Part shown: piece by piece, positions 1 through 8,303 of the stretch
Layout of the letters: each line of letters begins with the position of its first letter
Position numbering within the stretch: position 1 is the stretch's first letter
From: Halomonas sp. 'Soap Lake #6'
GTDB taxonomy: Bacteria > Pseudomonadota > Gammaproteobacteria > Pseudomonadales > Halomonadaceae
Length of the DNA: 64,000 nt
Direction: 5' to 3'
NCBI RefSeq assembly: GCF_003031405.1
Contig: NZ_CP020469.1
Span: 4,092,001 to 4,156,000, forward strand
The notes under the pieces: generated by a model
What the model was told of the DNA's origin: nothing
The model's database searches: none
What the model saw: only the letters and a program-made list of their open reading frames with translations
Program-made: the position numbers and the translations under genes

Positions 1-1
1 G

Positions 2-406
2 CTCGAAGAGGAGCGGCGCCTCTGCTATGTGGGCGTTACCCGCGCCATGCAGAAACTCTACCTGACCCATGCCGAAACCCGCCGCCTGCACGGTAAAGAA
101 GTATTTCCTCGCCCATCGCGATTTTTGCGCGAGCTACCGCCTCACTTGCTGGAAGAAGTACGCTTACGGGGGCATATTTCTCGCCCAGTTACTGCTACAC
201 GGTCTAGTTTTGCCCAGCAGCGTATTGAAAGTGACGGTGACCTCCCTGCCCTACACGTGGGCCAGCGGGTGGCACACCCGGTATTTGGCGAAGGGATTAT
301 TCTTAATGCAGAAGGCGAAGGTGCCCGCGCACGAGTGCAGGTCAGCTTTGAGGGCGATGGCGTCAAATGGCTGGTACTGGGTTTTGCTAAGCTAACTCCT
401 CTGTAA
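2..406 (+). CDS. uvrD: DNA helicase II UvrD, C-terminal end (partial)
   Basis: The gene runs off the left edge, so only the last 134 codons are present. The visible part opens with [15 protein letters not shown], helicase motif VI of UvrD/Rep superfamily 1A enzymes. It ends with the small domain typical of UvrD ([16 protein letters not shown]), the C-terminal RNA-polymerase-interaction Tudor-like fold. UvrD unwinds DNA in nucleotide excision and mismatch repair. The related helicase at 48451-50517 lacks this tail, which is why that one is called Rep and this one UvrD. The frame reads open from base 2. Confidence 0.9.
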   Translation, partial: LEEERRLCYVGVTRAMQKLYLTHAETRRLHGKEVFPRPSRFLRELPPHLLEEVRLRGHISRPVTATRSSFAQQRIESDGDLPALHVGQRVAHPVFGEGIILNAEGEGARARVQVSFEGDGVKWLVLGFAKLTPL

Positions 407-537
407 GCCACTAGCCGCGTGGCGTTGAGTTCAATGGCTTGCCGATTAAAACCTGCTTAGCGCATACTGGCTAACGGACACTGCGCGTACCTGCGCGCTA
501 ACAAAAATATTCTATAATTTCCGGAGTTCTGCTCGCC

Positions 538-1626
538 ATGCAACGCCGCAACTTTCTCAAAACCGTCGGCCTAGGTGCCGCCGGTGTCGCTGCCGCCCCG
601 TTTGTTTCCACCGCCAGCGCTAACGAAACCTACACCTGGGATATGGTCACCTCCTGGCCGAAAAACTTTCCTGCTCTAGGCACCGGCGCAAACGATTTCG
701 CCCGCCGGGTAGAGCAGCTCTCGAATGGCCGTATGCGAATCCGTGTACACGGCGCAGGCGAGCTGGTTCCTGCCATGGAAGTGTTTGATGCGGTGGCCGC
801 CGGCACCGCTGAAATGGGCCACTCCGCCTCTTACTACTGGCGCGGTAAAGTGGCCGCATCACAGTTCTTTACCGCGGTACCTTTCGGTATGAACACCACC
901 GAAATGAACGCCTGGTTATACCACGGCGGTGGTCAAGAACTGTGGGATGAAATCTACGCCAGCCATAACCTGAAGCCCTTCCCGGTTGGCAATACCGGTG
1001 CGCAAATGGCCGGTTGGTTCAAAAAGGAGATTAACTCTCTGGCTGACATGCAAGGTCTGCGCCTGCGTCTACCTGGCCTAGCGGGCGAAGCCATGAACGG
1101 CATTGGGGTTACCACCGTTAACATGCCAGGTTCAGAAATCTTCACCTCGCTACAAACCGGCGTACTTGACGCTGCTGACTGGGTAGGCCCCTACAACGAT
1201 ATGGCGTTTGGCCTGCACCAAGTAGCCGACTACTACTACACCTCGGTGTGGAATGAGCCGACTGCAGTGCTAGAAGGCACCATCAATCTGGATGCCTGGA
1301 ATGCGCTACCGGAAGACCTCCAGGACGTTATCCGCGAAGCAGCACGCGCCTCTAACCTCGCTATGATCAGCGAATTTGCCTATCGCAACGCTCAAGCGCT
1401 GGAAACGCTGGTAGATGAGCACGGCGTCCAGCTGCGCACTTTCCCAGAAGATGTCATGGAAGCGCTATATCAGTCGTCGCAAGAGGTCATTCAGCGTCAG
1501 GTAGACGGCGATGAAGCATCTCAACGGGTATGGGAATCCTATGCAGCCTTCCAGCAAGTACTACGGCCGTTTAGCGATGTCGGCGAATACGCTTACTTGA
1601 AGAGCCGTGCAGACCTAACCGGCTAA
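538..1626 (+). CDS. TRAP transporter periplasmic substrate-binding protein (DctP family)
   Basis: The 362-residue exported solute-binding protein has a twin-arginine style leader (QRRNFLK, then a hydrophobic stretch ending near STASA, residues 1-28). The mature part (TWDMVTSWPKNFPALGTGA, later NMPGSEIFTSLQTGVLDAADWVGPYNDMAFG) matches the TRAP subgroup that binds organic acids such as 2-oxo acids. It would deliver substrate to a DctQM membrane pair, but no membrane subunits are present nearby, so it is an orphan here. A GGAG sits 11 bases before the ATG. An intrinsic terminator follows directly, so it is probably a single-gene unit. The actual substrate cannot be read from sequence. Confidence 0.88.
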   Translation: MQRRNFLKTVGLGAAGVAAAPFVSTASANETYTWDMVTSWPKNFPALGTGANDFARRVEQLSNGRMRIRVHGAGELVPAMEVFDAVAAGTAEMGHSASYYWRGKVAASQFFTAVPFGMNTTEMNAWLYHGGGQELWDEIYASHNLKPFPVGNTGAQMAGWFKKEINSLADMQGLRLRLPGLAGEAMNGIGVTTVNMPGSEIFTSLQTGVLDAADWVGPYNDMAFGLHQVADYYYTSVWNEPTAVLEGTINLDAWNALPEDLQDVIREAARASNLAMISEFAYRNAQALETLVDEHGVQLRTFPEDVMEALYQSSQEVIQRQVDGDEASQRVWESYAAFQQVLRPFSDVGEYAYLKSRADLTG

Positions 1627-1645
1627 TCGCGTCGCTCTCATTGAG

Positions 1646-1670
1646 AAAGGGCGCCTCGGCGCCCTTTTTT
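1646..1670 (+). terminator. Intrinsic terminator after the TRAP binding protein
   Basis: A perfect stem AAAGGGCGCC / GGCGCCCTTT with a two-base loop is followed by more T residues. It lies 20 bases after the stop codon at 1626. It could also serve the convergent thioesterase gene on the minus strand. Confidence 0.85.
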
Positions 1671-1683
1671 AGCGGTGCTGCTT

Positions 1684-2097
1684 TTAACTGTGCACTGCGC
1701 GAATACGACCGTTCTCGTCGAGCGCTACCATCACAAAGCGCGCCTCGGTGACTTTCTGACGCTCTTCTTCGTGGCGCCCCTGGGGCGGGCGTACCCATAC
1801 CTCGACATCAATTTTAATCGAGCTGTGGCCAATTTCCTGCACCTGGGTATAAACGCTCACCATAGAGCCCACACGCACTGGGCTTAAAAAATCCATCGCT
1901 TCAATGGCAACGGTAGCCGTTCGCCCACCAGCCTCTCGGCCTGCGGCAAGCTCAGCGGCCTGATCCATCTGATTGACTAGCCAGCCACCAGGAATATCGC
2001 CATAGAGATTGGTATCTTGTCGAGAAGCCAGTAGTTTTAAGGTGAGCTGCCCCTGTGGAGCAGGTACATCGTCCAAATCAGAATCCAACGGTGTCAT
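1684..2097 (-). CDS. Acyl-CoA thioesterase, YciA-like hotdog protein
   Basis: From the ATG at 2097 the product is 137 residues, the usual size of YciA/BFIT-type acyl-CoA hydrolases. Hallmarks are the hotdog-fold stretch DTNLYGDIPGGWLVNQMDQAAELAAGRE (substrate pocket and catalytic Asp region), then TATVAIEAMDFLSPVRVGSMVSVYTQV. It would hydrolyse acyl-CoA thioesters in the cytoplasm. A longer frame begins at a TTG at 2145, but neither start has a clear ribosome binding site. The ATG fits family length better. It converges with the TRAP gene and stands alone upstream of pstS. Confidence 0.85.
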   Translation of the reverse strand: MTPLDSDLDDVPAPQGQLTLKLLASRQDTNLYGDIPGGWLVNQMDQAAELAAGREAGGRTATVAIEAMDFLSPVRVGSMVSVYTQVQEIGHSSIKIDVEVWVRPPQGRHEEERQKVTEARFVMVALDENGRIRAVHS

Positions 2098-2181
2098 AAG
2101 GTGGTCGCTTTGTGGGTTTATTGTTGTGATGTTGCTGCATCGCAATAGAGAGGCTTTAGTTAATCACAAGAGGAAAGACGT

Positions 2182-3147
2182 TTGAAGGGTAACGGTTTAT
2201 GGCTACGGAAGAAATATCGCCTGCGCCTAGCGCTGCTGGGCACGCTATTCGTGGTCGCACAGCTAGCATGGGGGCAGCCTACCACCACAGCGCCACCCCT
2301 TCCGAGCGGCACACTGGGTGCCGTTGGTTCCGATACCATGGCAGGGCTGGTATTGCGCTGGGGCGAAGCGCTCACGGCACGCCACCCAGAAATTAGCCTT
2401 CAGTTTCAAGCAGGTGGCTCAGCCAGCGCTCCCACAGCGTTAATAGCGGGCACCACACGCCTTGGCCCTATGTCACGCCCAATGTCCGACAGTGAGCACC
2501 AGCAGTTTGTCGACCGTTATGGCTACCCTCCCCTTGAGCTTCGCGTGGCGCGGGATGCACTGGTCGTCGTCGTGCATCGCCACAACCCGCTTGAAGCGTT
2601 AACCCGCCAACAGGTCGATGCGATCTTCTCAACCGGCCTTACCTGTGGCGCAGACCACTCTATTAGGCGCTGGGAGGAATTGCTTGAGGCCCAGCAATGG
2701 CCCTACGGCCAAATTGCGCTACATGGACGTAACTTGGCGTCGGGCACCCATGGGTTATTTCAGCAGCAGGCGCTGTGCAGCGGCCAGTTTCGTGTGGATA
2801 TCAGCGAGCATCCGGGCTCTTCCGCCGTTGTCGCCGCAGTGGGAGAATCCCCTAATGCAATAGGCTATGCAGGCTATAACCACCTATCTCCAATGGTAAA
2901 AGCACTACGCCTAACCGACCAACAAGGCCGTGATGTAGCGCCTACTGAGTCATCGATTCAGCGCGGCGAGTATCCTTTATCCCGGGATCTCTATCTCTAC
3001 GTTAATCTGCCTCCGGGAGAGTCGTTACCCGCAGCAGAGCAGGCATTTATTAAACTGATCACGTCTGCGGAAGGCCAGCAAATTATCCGTGCTTCAGGCT
3101 TCGTGCCGCTGCCGCCGAGCGATCCGAATGCCCAGCAACCGTGGTAA
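2182..3147 (+). CDS. pstS: Phosphate ABC transporter, periplasmic phosphate-binding protein
   Basis: PstS captures inorganic phosphate for PstCAB. The 321-residue product has a Lys/Arg-rich N-terminus and a signal peptide hydrophobic core (residues 16-31), with no lipobox. The phosphate-site loops are recognisable: GSDTM near residue 49, the AGGSASAPTALIAGTTRLGPMSRPM segment, and ASGTHGLF in the second lobe. The start is a TTG, chosen because AAGAGGA lies about 8 bases upstream and no better codon exists. It leads the pst genes, but a Pho box lies after it (3151-3170) and none was recognised before it. This is unusual, because PstS is normally the most strongly induced member. Confidence 0.9.
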   Translation: MKGNGLWLRKKYRLRLALLGTLFVVAQLAWGQPTTTAPPLPSGTLGAVGSDTMAGLVLRWGEALTARHPEISLQFQAGGSASAPTALIAGTTRLGPMSRPMSDSEHQQFVDRYGYPPLELRVARDALVVVVHRHNPLEALTRQQVDAIFSTGLTCGADHSIRRWEELLEAQQWPYGQIALHGRNLASGTHGLFQQQALCSGQFRVDISEHPGSSAVVAAVGESPNAIGYAGYNHLSPMVKALRLTDQQGRDVAPTESSIQRGEYPLSRDLYLYVNLPPGESLPAAEQAFIKLITSAEGQQIIRASGFVPLPPSDPNAQQPW

Positions 3148-3150
3148 CCA

Positions 3151-3170
3151 CTGTCACTTAACTGTCATAA
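3151..3170 (+). promoter_or_regulatory. Pho box between pstS and pstC
   Basis: CTGTCACTTAACTGTCATAA contains two CTGTCA repeats 11 bases apart, close to the PhoB consensus of CTGTCAT direct repeats. It begins 3 bases after the pstS stop and ends 28 bases before the short reading frame at 3199. A PhoB-dependent internal promoter for pstCAB-phoU is the natural reading. The consensus is established; occupancy here is inferred. Confidence 0.8.
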
Positions 3171-3198
3171 AAATGTTTTAGGGTAAGGAGACTTCACC

Positions 3199-3249
3199 AT
3201 GCATGTTAATTTTAGCAATGGCACCTGCTTCTCTATGATGTCGACATGA
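3199..3249 (+). CDS. 16-residue upstream reading frame overlapping the pstC start
   Basis: The frame encodes MHVNFSNGTCFSMMST. It has the best ribosome binding site of the region: AAGGAG at 3185-3190, 8 bases before its ATG. Its stop TGA (3247-3249) overlaps the pstC ATG (3246-3248) as ATGA, the classic arrangement for translational coupling. pstC has no Shine-Dalgarno of its own. The frame lies just after the Pho box. The peptide resembles no family I know, so its role is more likely to load ribosomes onto pstC than to act as a protein. Confidence 0.55.
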   Translation: MHVNFSNGTCFSMMST

Positions 3250-4364
3250 CTCCCCCTCGGCTACCCCGTGTTTATCTGCCGCTGCGCCAGCTTCAGGACC
3301 GTATTGCCACCGGGCTAATTACCGCTGGGGGCATTGGGGTGCTATTGGCGATTCTCGCCATTGGGGTTTTTCTCGTTTGGGAAACGCTGCCACTTTTAGC
3401 ACTAGGCGACACGTTCGCGCTGAGCAAGCTGTCACCGCTGGCCTGGGGCACTTTAAAAGCCGCCCTTGCCGCCATGCTGTTTGCGACCCCTATCGCGCTA
3501 GGTGCAGCGATCTACTCAGCGCTGTTTATGTCGGCGCGTTTACGTAGCCAACTCAAACCTGCGTTAGAGCTCATGGAAGCGGTGCCTGGCGTCGTTGTGG
3601 GCTTTATTGCCGGCTTAGTACTGGCCCCCTGGGTAGAGCGTCACTTAGCCAGCACTCTCCTGCTTATTGTCTGGCTTCCCTTCAGCGCTATTTTAGCGGG
3701 GGCTTTATGGCACCTTGCTGCTGCTCGGCTGCGCCAGCGTCTGCCGCACTCTTGGGCAGGGCTTTGGCTAATTCCATGGCTGGTGTGTATGGTCACAGTC
3801 GCCCTATGGTTAGCACCGTGGCTGGAACACCACCTACTGGGAGGCGATCTACGCCGTTTGCTCGACCAGCGATACGGTATGGATTACGCCACACGAAATG
3901 CGCTAATCGTCGGGATTGCCATGGGGTTTGCGGTCATCCCGAGTATTTATGCCCTGGCGGAAGATGCTCTCGCGGATATTCCACCTACCTTAATGGAGGG
4001 GGCGCAAGCGCTAGGTGCCAGTCGTTGGCAGGCACTCTGGAAAGTGGCACTGCCCACTGCTGGCCCCGGTATTTTTTCAGCGGTCATGATTGGTGCAGGC
4101 CGCGCCGTGGGTGAAACCATGATTGTGCTGATGGCCAGCGGCAACACTGCGCTGTTTAGCGCCAGTCCATTTGAGGGGCTGCGCTCGCTCTCCGCCGCTA
4201 TCGCCATTGAGCTACCCGAGGCCTCACCTGGCGGGCTTACTTATCATCTGCTGATTTTGGCAGCTCTTTCGCTGTTCCTTTTCACCTTCTTGGTTAATAC
4301 CCTCGCAGAAGTGGTGCGCCAGCGCCTACGCCGTCGCTATCACCGTCTGGGGGGCAGGCAATGA
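3246..4364 (+). CDS. pstC: Phosphate ABC transporter permease PstC
   Basis: This inner-membrane permease of the high-affinity phosphate importer has 372 residues, slightly longer than the roughly 320 of the E. coli protein. Several hydrophobic helices are visible. The cytoplasmic EAA coupling loop to PstB reads EGAQALGASRWQALWKVALPTAGPG, and GRAVGETMIVLMASGN follows, as in PstC. The start overlaps the stop of a 16-codon upstream frame, and the end overlaps pstA by 4 bases (ATGA). Translation through the operon is therefore probably coupled. Confidence 0.92.
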   Translation: MTPPRLPRVYLPLRQLQDRIATGLITAGGIGVLLAILAIGVFLVWETLPLLALGDTFALSKLSPLAWGTLKAALAAMLFATPIALGAAIYSALFMSARLRSQLKPALELMEAVPGVVVGFIAGLVLAPWVERHLASTLLLIVWLPFSAILAGALWHLAAARLRQRLPHSWAGLWLIPWLVCMVTVALWLAPWLEHHLLGGDLRRLLDQRYGMDYATRNALIVGIAMGFAVIPSIYALAEDALADIPPTLMEGAQALGASRWQALWKVALPTAGPGIFSAVMIGAGRAVGETMIVLMASGNTALFSASPFEGLRSLSAAIAIELPEASPGGLTYHLLILAALSLFLFTFLVNTLAEVVRQRLRRRYHRLGGRQ

Positions 4365-5779
4365 AGCCACTATCCGAGCAGAGCAAACGGCGTGTTAGCT
4401 GGCTAAATGATGGGCTCTGGCCATGGCTATGCGCTGCCTGTGTAGCACTTTCACTACTGATGCTGGCAGCGCTTCTTACCCTGCTGGCAACCCGTGGCTT
4501 AGGGCACTTCTGGCCGGCTACCCTGGAGGAGGTCACACTTACCTCAGGCAACACCGTCATCGGCCAACCGGTACGAGAAACACCGCTGCCGCTAAACGCG
4601 GGTATGGAGAGGCTCTACTTCACCGGTAACCGTGATATCAACGGCGCCAGCTGGCGCTGGATAGCCGTAGATGACATCTCAGCACAAACAACCCCTAACG
4701 ACCTTATCCGCCTAGAGCGTACCCCTTGGGGCGACTTTATTGGCCGCTTAGTCGCCTTGGAAAGCGATGGCCAGCGTTTAACTGGGCAGGCAGCCTGGGA
4801 CTACATTACCACCGCACTTGCACAGCCAGCGAGCCAGCGAGCCAGTAGTGATCTGCTGCTGATCACCGCTGATGGCCAAGCGCTGCGCCAACCGCTCTCC
4901 AACGTCAGCCATTTCCAAGCCCCTAATGCCATGTCTTGGGGGCAAAAAGCCACGGCCTGGGGACAAAACGTTTGGCGTTTTCTCAGTGAAGGGCCACGGG
5001 CAGCCAACACTGGCGGCGGCGTTTGGCCTGCTATTTTTGGCACCGTGCTGATGGTTATTTTAATGTCGGTGATCGTTACACCGTTTGGCGTACTAGCGGC
5101 CATTTATCTTAATGAGATCGCCCACCAAAATCGGCTCACCCACTTAGTGCGCATTGGTGTGCGTAACTTGGCAGGGGTGCCTTCGATAGTTTACGGGGTG
5201 TTCGGCCTTGGGGTGTTCGTCTACGGCATTGGCGGGTCTATCGATAATTGGTTCTTTAGCGACGAGCTGCCCTCACCAACCTTCGGCACTGGCGGGCTTT
5301 TATGGGCGTCGCTAACTCTTGCGCTATTAACGCTACCAGTGGTGATTGTGGCCACTGAAGAGGGCTTGGCACGCATCCCCGATACCCAGCGCGAAGGTGC
5401 CGTGGCGCTAGGTGCTACGCGCCTGGAGATGCTGACCAGGGTAGTGCTACCCATGGCCACCCCCGCGATGCTCACCGGAGTGATATTAGCCGTGGCCCGT
5501 GCAGCAGGGGAGGTAGCACCACTCATGCTAGTCGGGGTCGCCAAACTGGCACCGCAAATGCCGTTAGATGGTGAATTCCCTTATTTACACCTTGAGCGCA
5601 AGTTTATGCACCTCGGCTATCATTTATTTGATACGGCGTTTCATGGCGAAGACGTTCAGGCCTCCATCCCACTGGTTTACGCCACGGCGTTACTGTTAGT
5701 GCTGATTGTTCTAGTGCTTAATCTAACTGCCATATTTCTGCGTCATTATCTAAGGCGTCAACGAGGAAACGAATGCTAG
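4361..5779 (+). CDS. pstA: Phosphate ABC transporter permease PstA, long form
   Basis: This is the second permease subunit, 472 residues against about 296 in E. coli. The extra length is a polar region of about 150 residues between the first membrane helix (about residues 20-45) and the permease core, which starts near residue 210. Such an insert occurs in the long PstA type. The EAA loop is [27 protein letters not shown], followed by [14 protein letters not shown]. It overlaps pstC by 4 bases and pstB by 7 bases. The large insert probably faces the periplasm, but its role is not known to me. Confidence 0.92.
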   Translation: MKPLSEQSKRRVSWLNDGLWPWLCAACVALSLLMLAALLTLLATRGLGHFWPATLEEVTLTSGNTVIGQPVRETPLPLNAGMERLYFTGNRDINGASWRWIAVDDISAQTTPNDLIRLERTPWGDFIGRLVALESDGQRLTGQAAWDYITTALAQPASQRASSDLLLITADGQALRQPLSNVSHFQAPNAMSWGQKATAWGQNVWRFLSEGPRAANTGGGVWPAIFGTVLMVILMSVIVTPFGVLAAIYLNEIAHQNRLTHLVRIGVRNLAGVPSIVYGVFGLGVFVYGIGGSIDNWFFSDELPSPTFGTGGLLWASLTLALLTLPVVIVATEEGLARIPDTQREGAVALGATRLEMLTRVVLPMATPAMLTGVILAVARAAGEVAPLMLVGVAKLAPQMPLDGEFPYLHLERKFMHLGYHLFDTAFHGEDVQASIPLVYATALLLVLIVLVLNLTAIFLRHYLRRQRGNEC

Positions 5780-6588
5780 CGCCCTTAACGTCAGCCCAGT
5801 CATCACAAACTCCGGTGACCACCTTTGCTCCCGAGCAGTGTTGCCTGAGTATCAATCAGTTTCACCTCGCTTATGCGGGGAAACCTGCATTGCGAGACTT
5901 GACGCTCGACGTACCGCGCCATCGTGTTACCGCTTTTATCGGCCCGTCTGGCTGTGGCAAATCCACACTGCTCAGGGCGATTAACCGGCTGCATGACCTT
6001 AACGAATCTGTTTCCCACAGTGGGAATATAGCGCTTGAAGGGCAAGACATTCATGCCCCCCAGACGAACGTAACAGAGTTAAGGCGGCGTGTGGGTATGG
6101 TGTTTCAAACCCCCAATCCATTTCCGATGTCAATTTATGAAAATGTCGCCTTTGGGCTGCGCTTACAGCGCCGCTTACCCAAGCGCAAGCGAGACGACAT
6201 TATTGAGTGGGCGCTCACCTCGGCCGCGCTATGGGATGAAGTTAAAGACCGGCTACATCGCTCAGCATGGCAGCTCTCCGGCGGGCAGCAGCAGCGTTTA
6301 GTGATTGCCCGCACGCTGGCGGTACAACCCGACGTACTGCTGCTAGATGAGCCCGCCTCGGCACTGGATCCTATATCAACACTCAAGGTAGAGGAGCTAA
6401 TCCGCAATCTTAAATCGCAGCTTACGCTGGTGCTGGTGACCCATAATATGCAACAGGCAGCGCGGGTTTCCGACTACACGGCTTTTCTGCAGAACGGCGA
6501 ACTCGTTGAGTTCGGTTTAACCGACCAAGTATTCACTAACCCACGTTTACAACGCACTGAAAATTACATCACCGGCCGCATGACCTAG
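5773..6588 (+). CDS. pstB: Phosphate ABC transporter ATP-binding protein PstB
   Basis: This ATPase subunit of 271 residues powers phosphate import. Walker A is GPSGCGKST (about residues 57-65), the signature is [16 protein letters not shown], and Walker B is [12 protein letters not shown]. The Q-loop region reads [22 protein letters not shown], diagnostic of PstB. The ATG at 5773 lies inside the end of pstA. PstB also takes part in signalling phosphate status to PhoR through PhoU, which follows 30 bases downstream. Confidence 0.95.
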   Translation: MLAPLTSAQSSQTPVTTFAPEQCCLSINQFHLAYAGKPALRDLTLDVPRHRVTAFIGPSGCGKSTLLRAINRLHDLNESVSHSGNIALEGQDIHAPQTNVTELRRRVGMVFQTPNPFPMSIYENVAFGLRLQRRLPKRKRDDIIEWALTSAALWDEVKDRLHRSAWQLSGGQQQRLVIARTLAVQPDVLLLDEPASALDPISTLKVEELIRNLKSQLTLVLVTHNMQQAARVSDYTAFLQNGELVEFGLTDQVFTNPRLQRTENYITGRMT

Positions 6589-6618
6589 GCCCCAGAGACA
6601 TCACGTCAGGAGTGCTCA

Positions 6619-7344
6619 ATGGATATTACGAGCGATACCCACAGCCAGCATATTTCTCGTCAGTTCAACCAGGAACTGGAAGAGTTAAAAACCCACCTGA
6701 TGGCCATGGGCGGTTTGGTGGAAAAACAAGTTCAGGATGCGGTGTATTCATTGCTAGAAGGCGATAGTCATCTCGCCGAAAAAGTGCGTGATAACGACCG
6801 CCAAGTAAACGACCTGCAACTACAGATAGATGACGAGTGCACCCGCGTACTGGCGCGCCGTCAGCCAGCGGCTTCTGATCTTCGTCTGGTGCTGGCGGTC
6901 ATTCGCGCTACCTCTGACCTTGAGCGTATCGGCGATGAGGCTAGCAAAATTGCCCGCAACGCGATGCTATTAAGTGAAAACAACGGCAATACTCGTGGTT
7001 TGGTGGAAGTGCGGCACATCAGCGAACATGTACGTAAGATGCTGCGCGATGCTCTAACTGCGTTTGCCCGTTTTGATACCGAGCTAGCCATGCAGGTAGT
7101 CCGCGAAGACGAGCTCGTGGACGACGAGTACGGCAGTGCCATGCGCTCTCTAATGACCTTTATGATGGAAGATTCCCGCTCGATTAGCTCTGTGCTCAGC
7201 ATTATGTGGGTACTGCGCGCCCTGGAGCGGGTGGGCGACCATGCCAATAACCTCGCAGAGTACGTGGTGTATCTTGTCAAAGGACTGGATATTCGCCATA
7301 CCGACCTCGACAGTTTAGATCAGAAGGTGCTTAAAAAGTCTTGA
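6619..7344 (+). CDS. phoU: Phosphate signalling regulator PhoU
   Basis: PhoU (241 residues) links the Pst transporter to the PhoR kinase and restrains the Pho response when phosphate is ample. The protein is two PhoU repeats, each a three-helix bundle: an N-terminal one with DDECTRVLARRQPAASDLRLVLA and ERIGDEASKIARNA, and a second with ALERVGDHANNLAEYVVYLVKG. The repeated E-R-[IV]-G-D metal/helix motif is clear in both. GGAG is located about 9 bases before the ATG. It is the last pst gene, with phoR/phoB 2 kb away on the opposite strand. Confidence 0.95.
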   Translation: MDITSDTHSQHISRQFNQELEELKTHLMAMGGLVEKQVQDAVYSLLEGDSHLAEKVRDNDRQVNDLQLQIDDECTRVLARRQPAASDLRLVLAVIRATSDLERIGDEASKIARNAMLLSENNGNTRGLVEVRHISEHVRKMLRDALTAFARFDTELAMQVVREDELVDDEYGSAMRSLMTFMMEDSRSISSVLSIMWVLRALERVGDHANNLAEYVVYLVKGLDIRHTDLDSLDQKVLKKS

Positions 7345-7365
7345 CCTAACGCCAAATGCCTCCTG

Positions 7366-7398
7366 CAATACGCCCAGATGCTCTGTCTGGGCGTATTG
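7366..7398 (+). other. Perfect 13-base-pair hairpin between phoU and cysZ
   Basis: CAATACGCCCAGA pairs exactly with TCTGGGCGTATTG across a 7-base loop. There is no T run after it. Instead the AAGGAG of the next gene begins 3 bases later. It could be a Rho-independent-like barrier without a U tract, an RNA stabiliser for the pst transcript, or a structure that limits translation of the downstream gene. Confidence 0.7.
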
Positions 7399-7414
7399 AT
7401 AAGGAGTGAGTACT

Positions 7415-8134
7415 TTGGATGCATTTACCGCGCTAAGTCGAGGAACTCGGCTGGTATATCAAAAGGGCCTGCGGCGTTATATTTTCCTGCCTATCCTGGT
7501 CAATCTTGTGGTTTATACCAGTATGCTAGGCATCGTAGTTAACCGTTTTTCTGGCTGGCTAGACAGTGCTATGGCAATGGTACCCAGCTGGCTTGAGTGG
7601 CTATCCTGGCTAATTTGGCCGCTATTCTTTGTTAGCCTACTGCTAATAGTATTTTTCACCTTTACCCTGATAACCCACCTGATTGCCGCACCATTCTATG
7701 GCTTTCTTGCTGCCCAAGTAGAGCGCCAAGCGACAGGCCGTGAACCTTTAGACGACCGTGGGCTGGCTAAAACCGCCATCGATGCCGTGGGACGCGAGCT
7801 GGTAAAGCTAGGCTATATCCTGCCACGCGCAGCGGCGCTGTTCATCATTAGTTGGATACCTGGGCTTAATCTATTTGCGCCAGTGCTATGGGCGCTGTTT
7901 TCTGCCTGGATAATGGCCATTACTTACTTGGACTACCCAATGGATAACAACAAAATAACCTTTCAGGATATGCGCGGACGACTGTCTCGGCGCTGGTGGC
8001 AAAGTTTGACTTATGGGGGGTTAGTCACAGTAATAACGTGGATTCCGCTGGCAAATTTATTCTTAATACCGGGAGCAGTAGCTGGGGCCGTTTTTATGTG
8101 GGATCACCATTACCGCGGTATTCTTGCCAAGTAA
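7415..8134 (+). CDS. cysZ: CysZ-like (EI24 family) membrane permease
   Basis: The 239-residue inner-membrane protein has hydrophobic segments around residues 25-45, 60-95, 135-165 and 205-230. The opening LDAFTALSRGTRLVYQKGLRRYIFLPILVN and the stretch LIAAPFYGFLAAQVE match CysZ, a sulfate uptake channel/transporter of the EI24 fold. A GTG at 7406 is in frame but overlaps the ribosome binding site. The TTG at 7415 sits 8 bases after AAGGAG (7401-7406) and is the better start. The gene follows phoU after a perfect hairpin, so its expression may be partly separated from the pst operon. Confidence 0.82.
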   Translation: MDAFTALSRGTRLVYQKGLRRYIFLPILVNLVVYTSMLGIVVNRFSGWLDSAMAMVPSWLEWLSWLIWPLFFVSLLLIVFFTFTLITHLIAAPFYGFLAAQVERQATGREPLDDRGLAKTAIDAVGRELVKLGYILPRAAALFIISWIPGLNLFAPVLWALFSAWIMAITYLDYPMDNNKITFQDMRGRLSRRWWQSLTYGGLVTVITWIPLANLFLIPGAVAGAVFMWDHHYRGILAK

Positions 8135-8159
8135 GCAATTTGTTCAAGAAACTTTTTCC

Positions 8160-8256
8160 AGAATTTTTTCAAGAACTTGTTCAAAAACTTGTTCAAAAAA
8201 CTATTCTTTCCAAGACAATCTACTCTTTCCAAGACAATCTATTCAACAAGCAATCT
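8160..8256 (+). repeat. Two kinds of short tandem repeat after cysZ
   Basis: The stretch first shows a 12-base unit AACTTGTTCAAA repeated about twice with a third partial copy. Then a 19-base unit is repeated twice (8203-8221 and 8222-8240, differing at one base) with a partial third copy to 8256. The DNA is AT-rich and non-coding. It looks like replication-slippage duplication in the spacer between cysZ and the minus-strand small RNA. Confidence 0.8.
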
Positions 8257-8272
8257 ATTCGATAAACGCTCA

Positions 8273-8303
8273 GAAAAAACTAGACCTCGCCTGAGCGAGG
8301 TCT
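8273..8303 (-). terminator. Intrinsic terminator of the small RNA
   Basis: The stem AGACCTCGC/GCGAGGTCT has a 4-base loop. On the minus strand it is followed by A-G-TTTTTT (8274-8279). In the plus direction no T run follows, so it assigns the transcript to the minus strand. Confidence 0.85.

Noticed and set aside
513..518. TATAAT before the TRAP binding-protein gene, considered as its -10 element
   Set aside because: The spacing would put the transcription start inside the GGAG ribosome site, and no good -35 element is present at the right distance.
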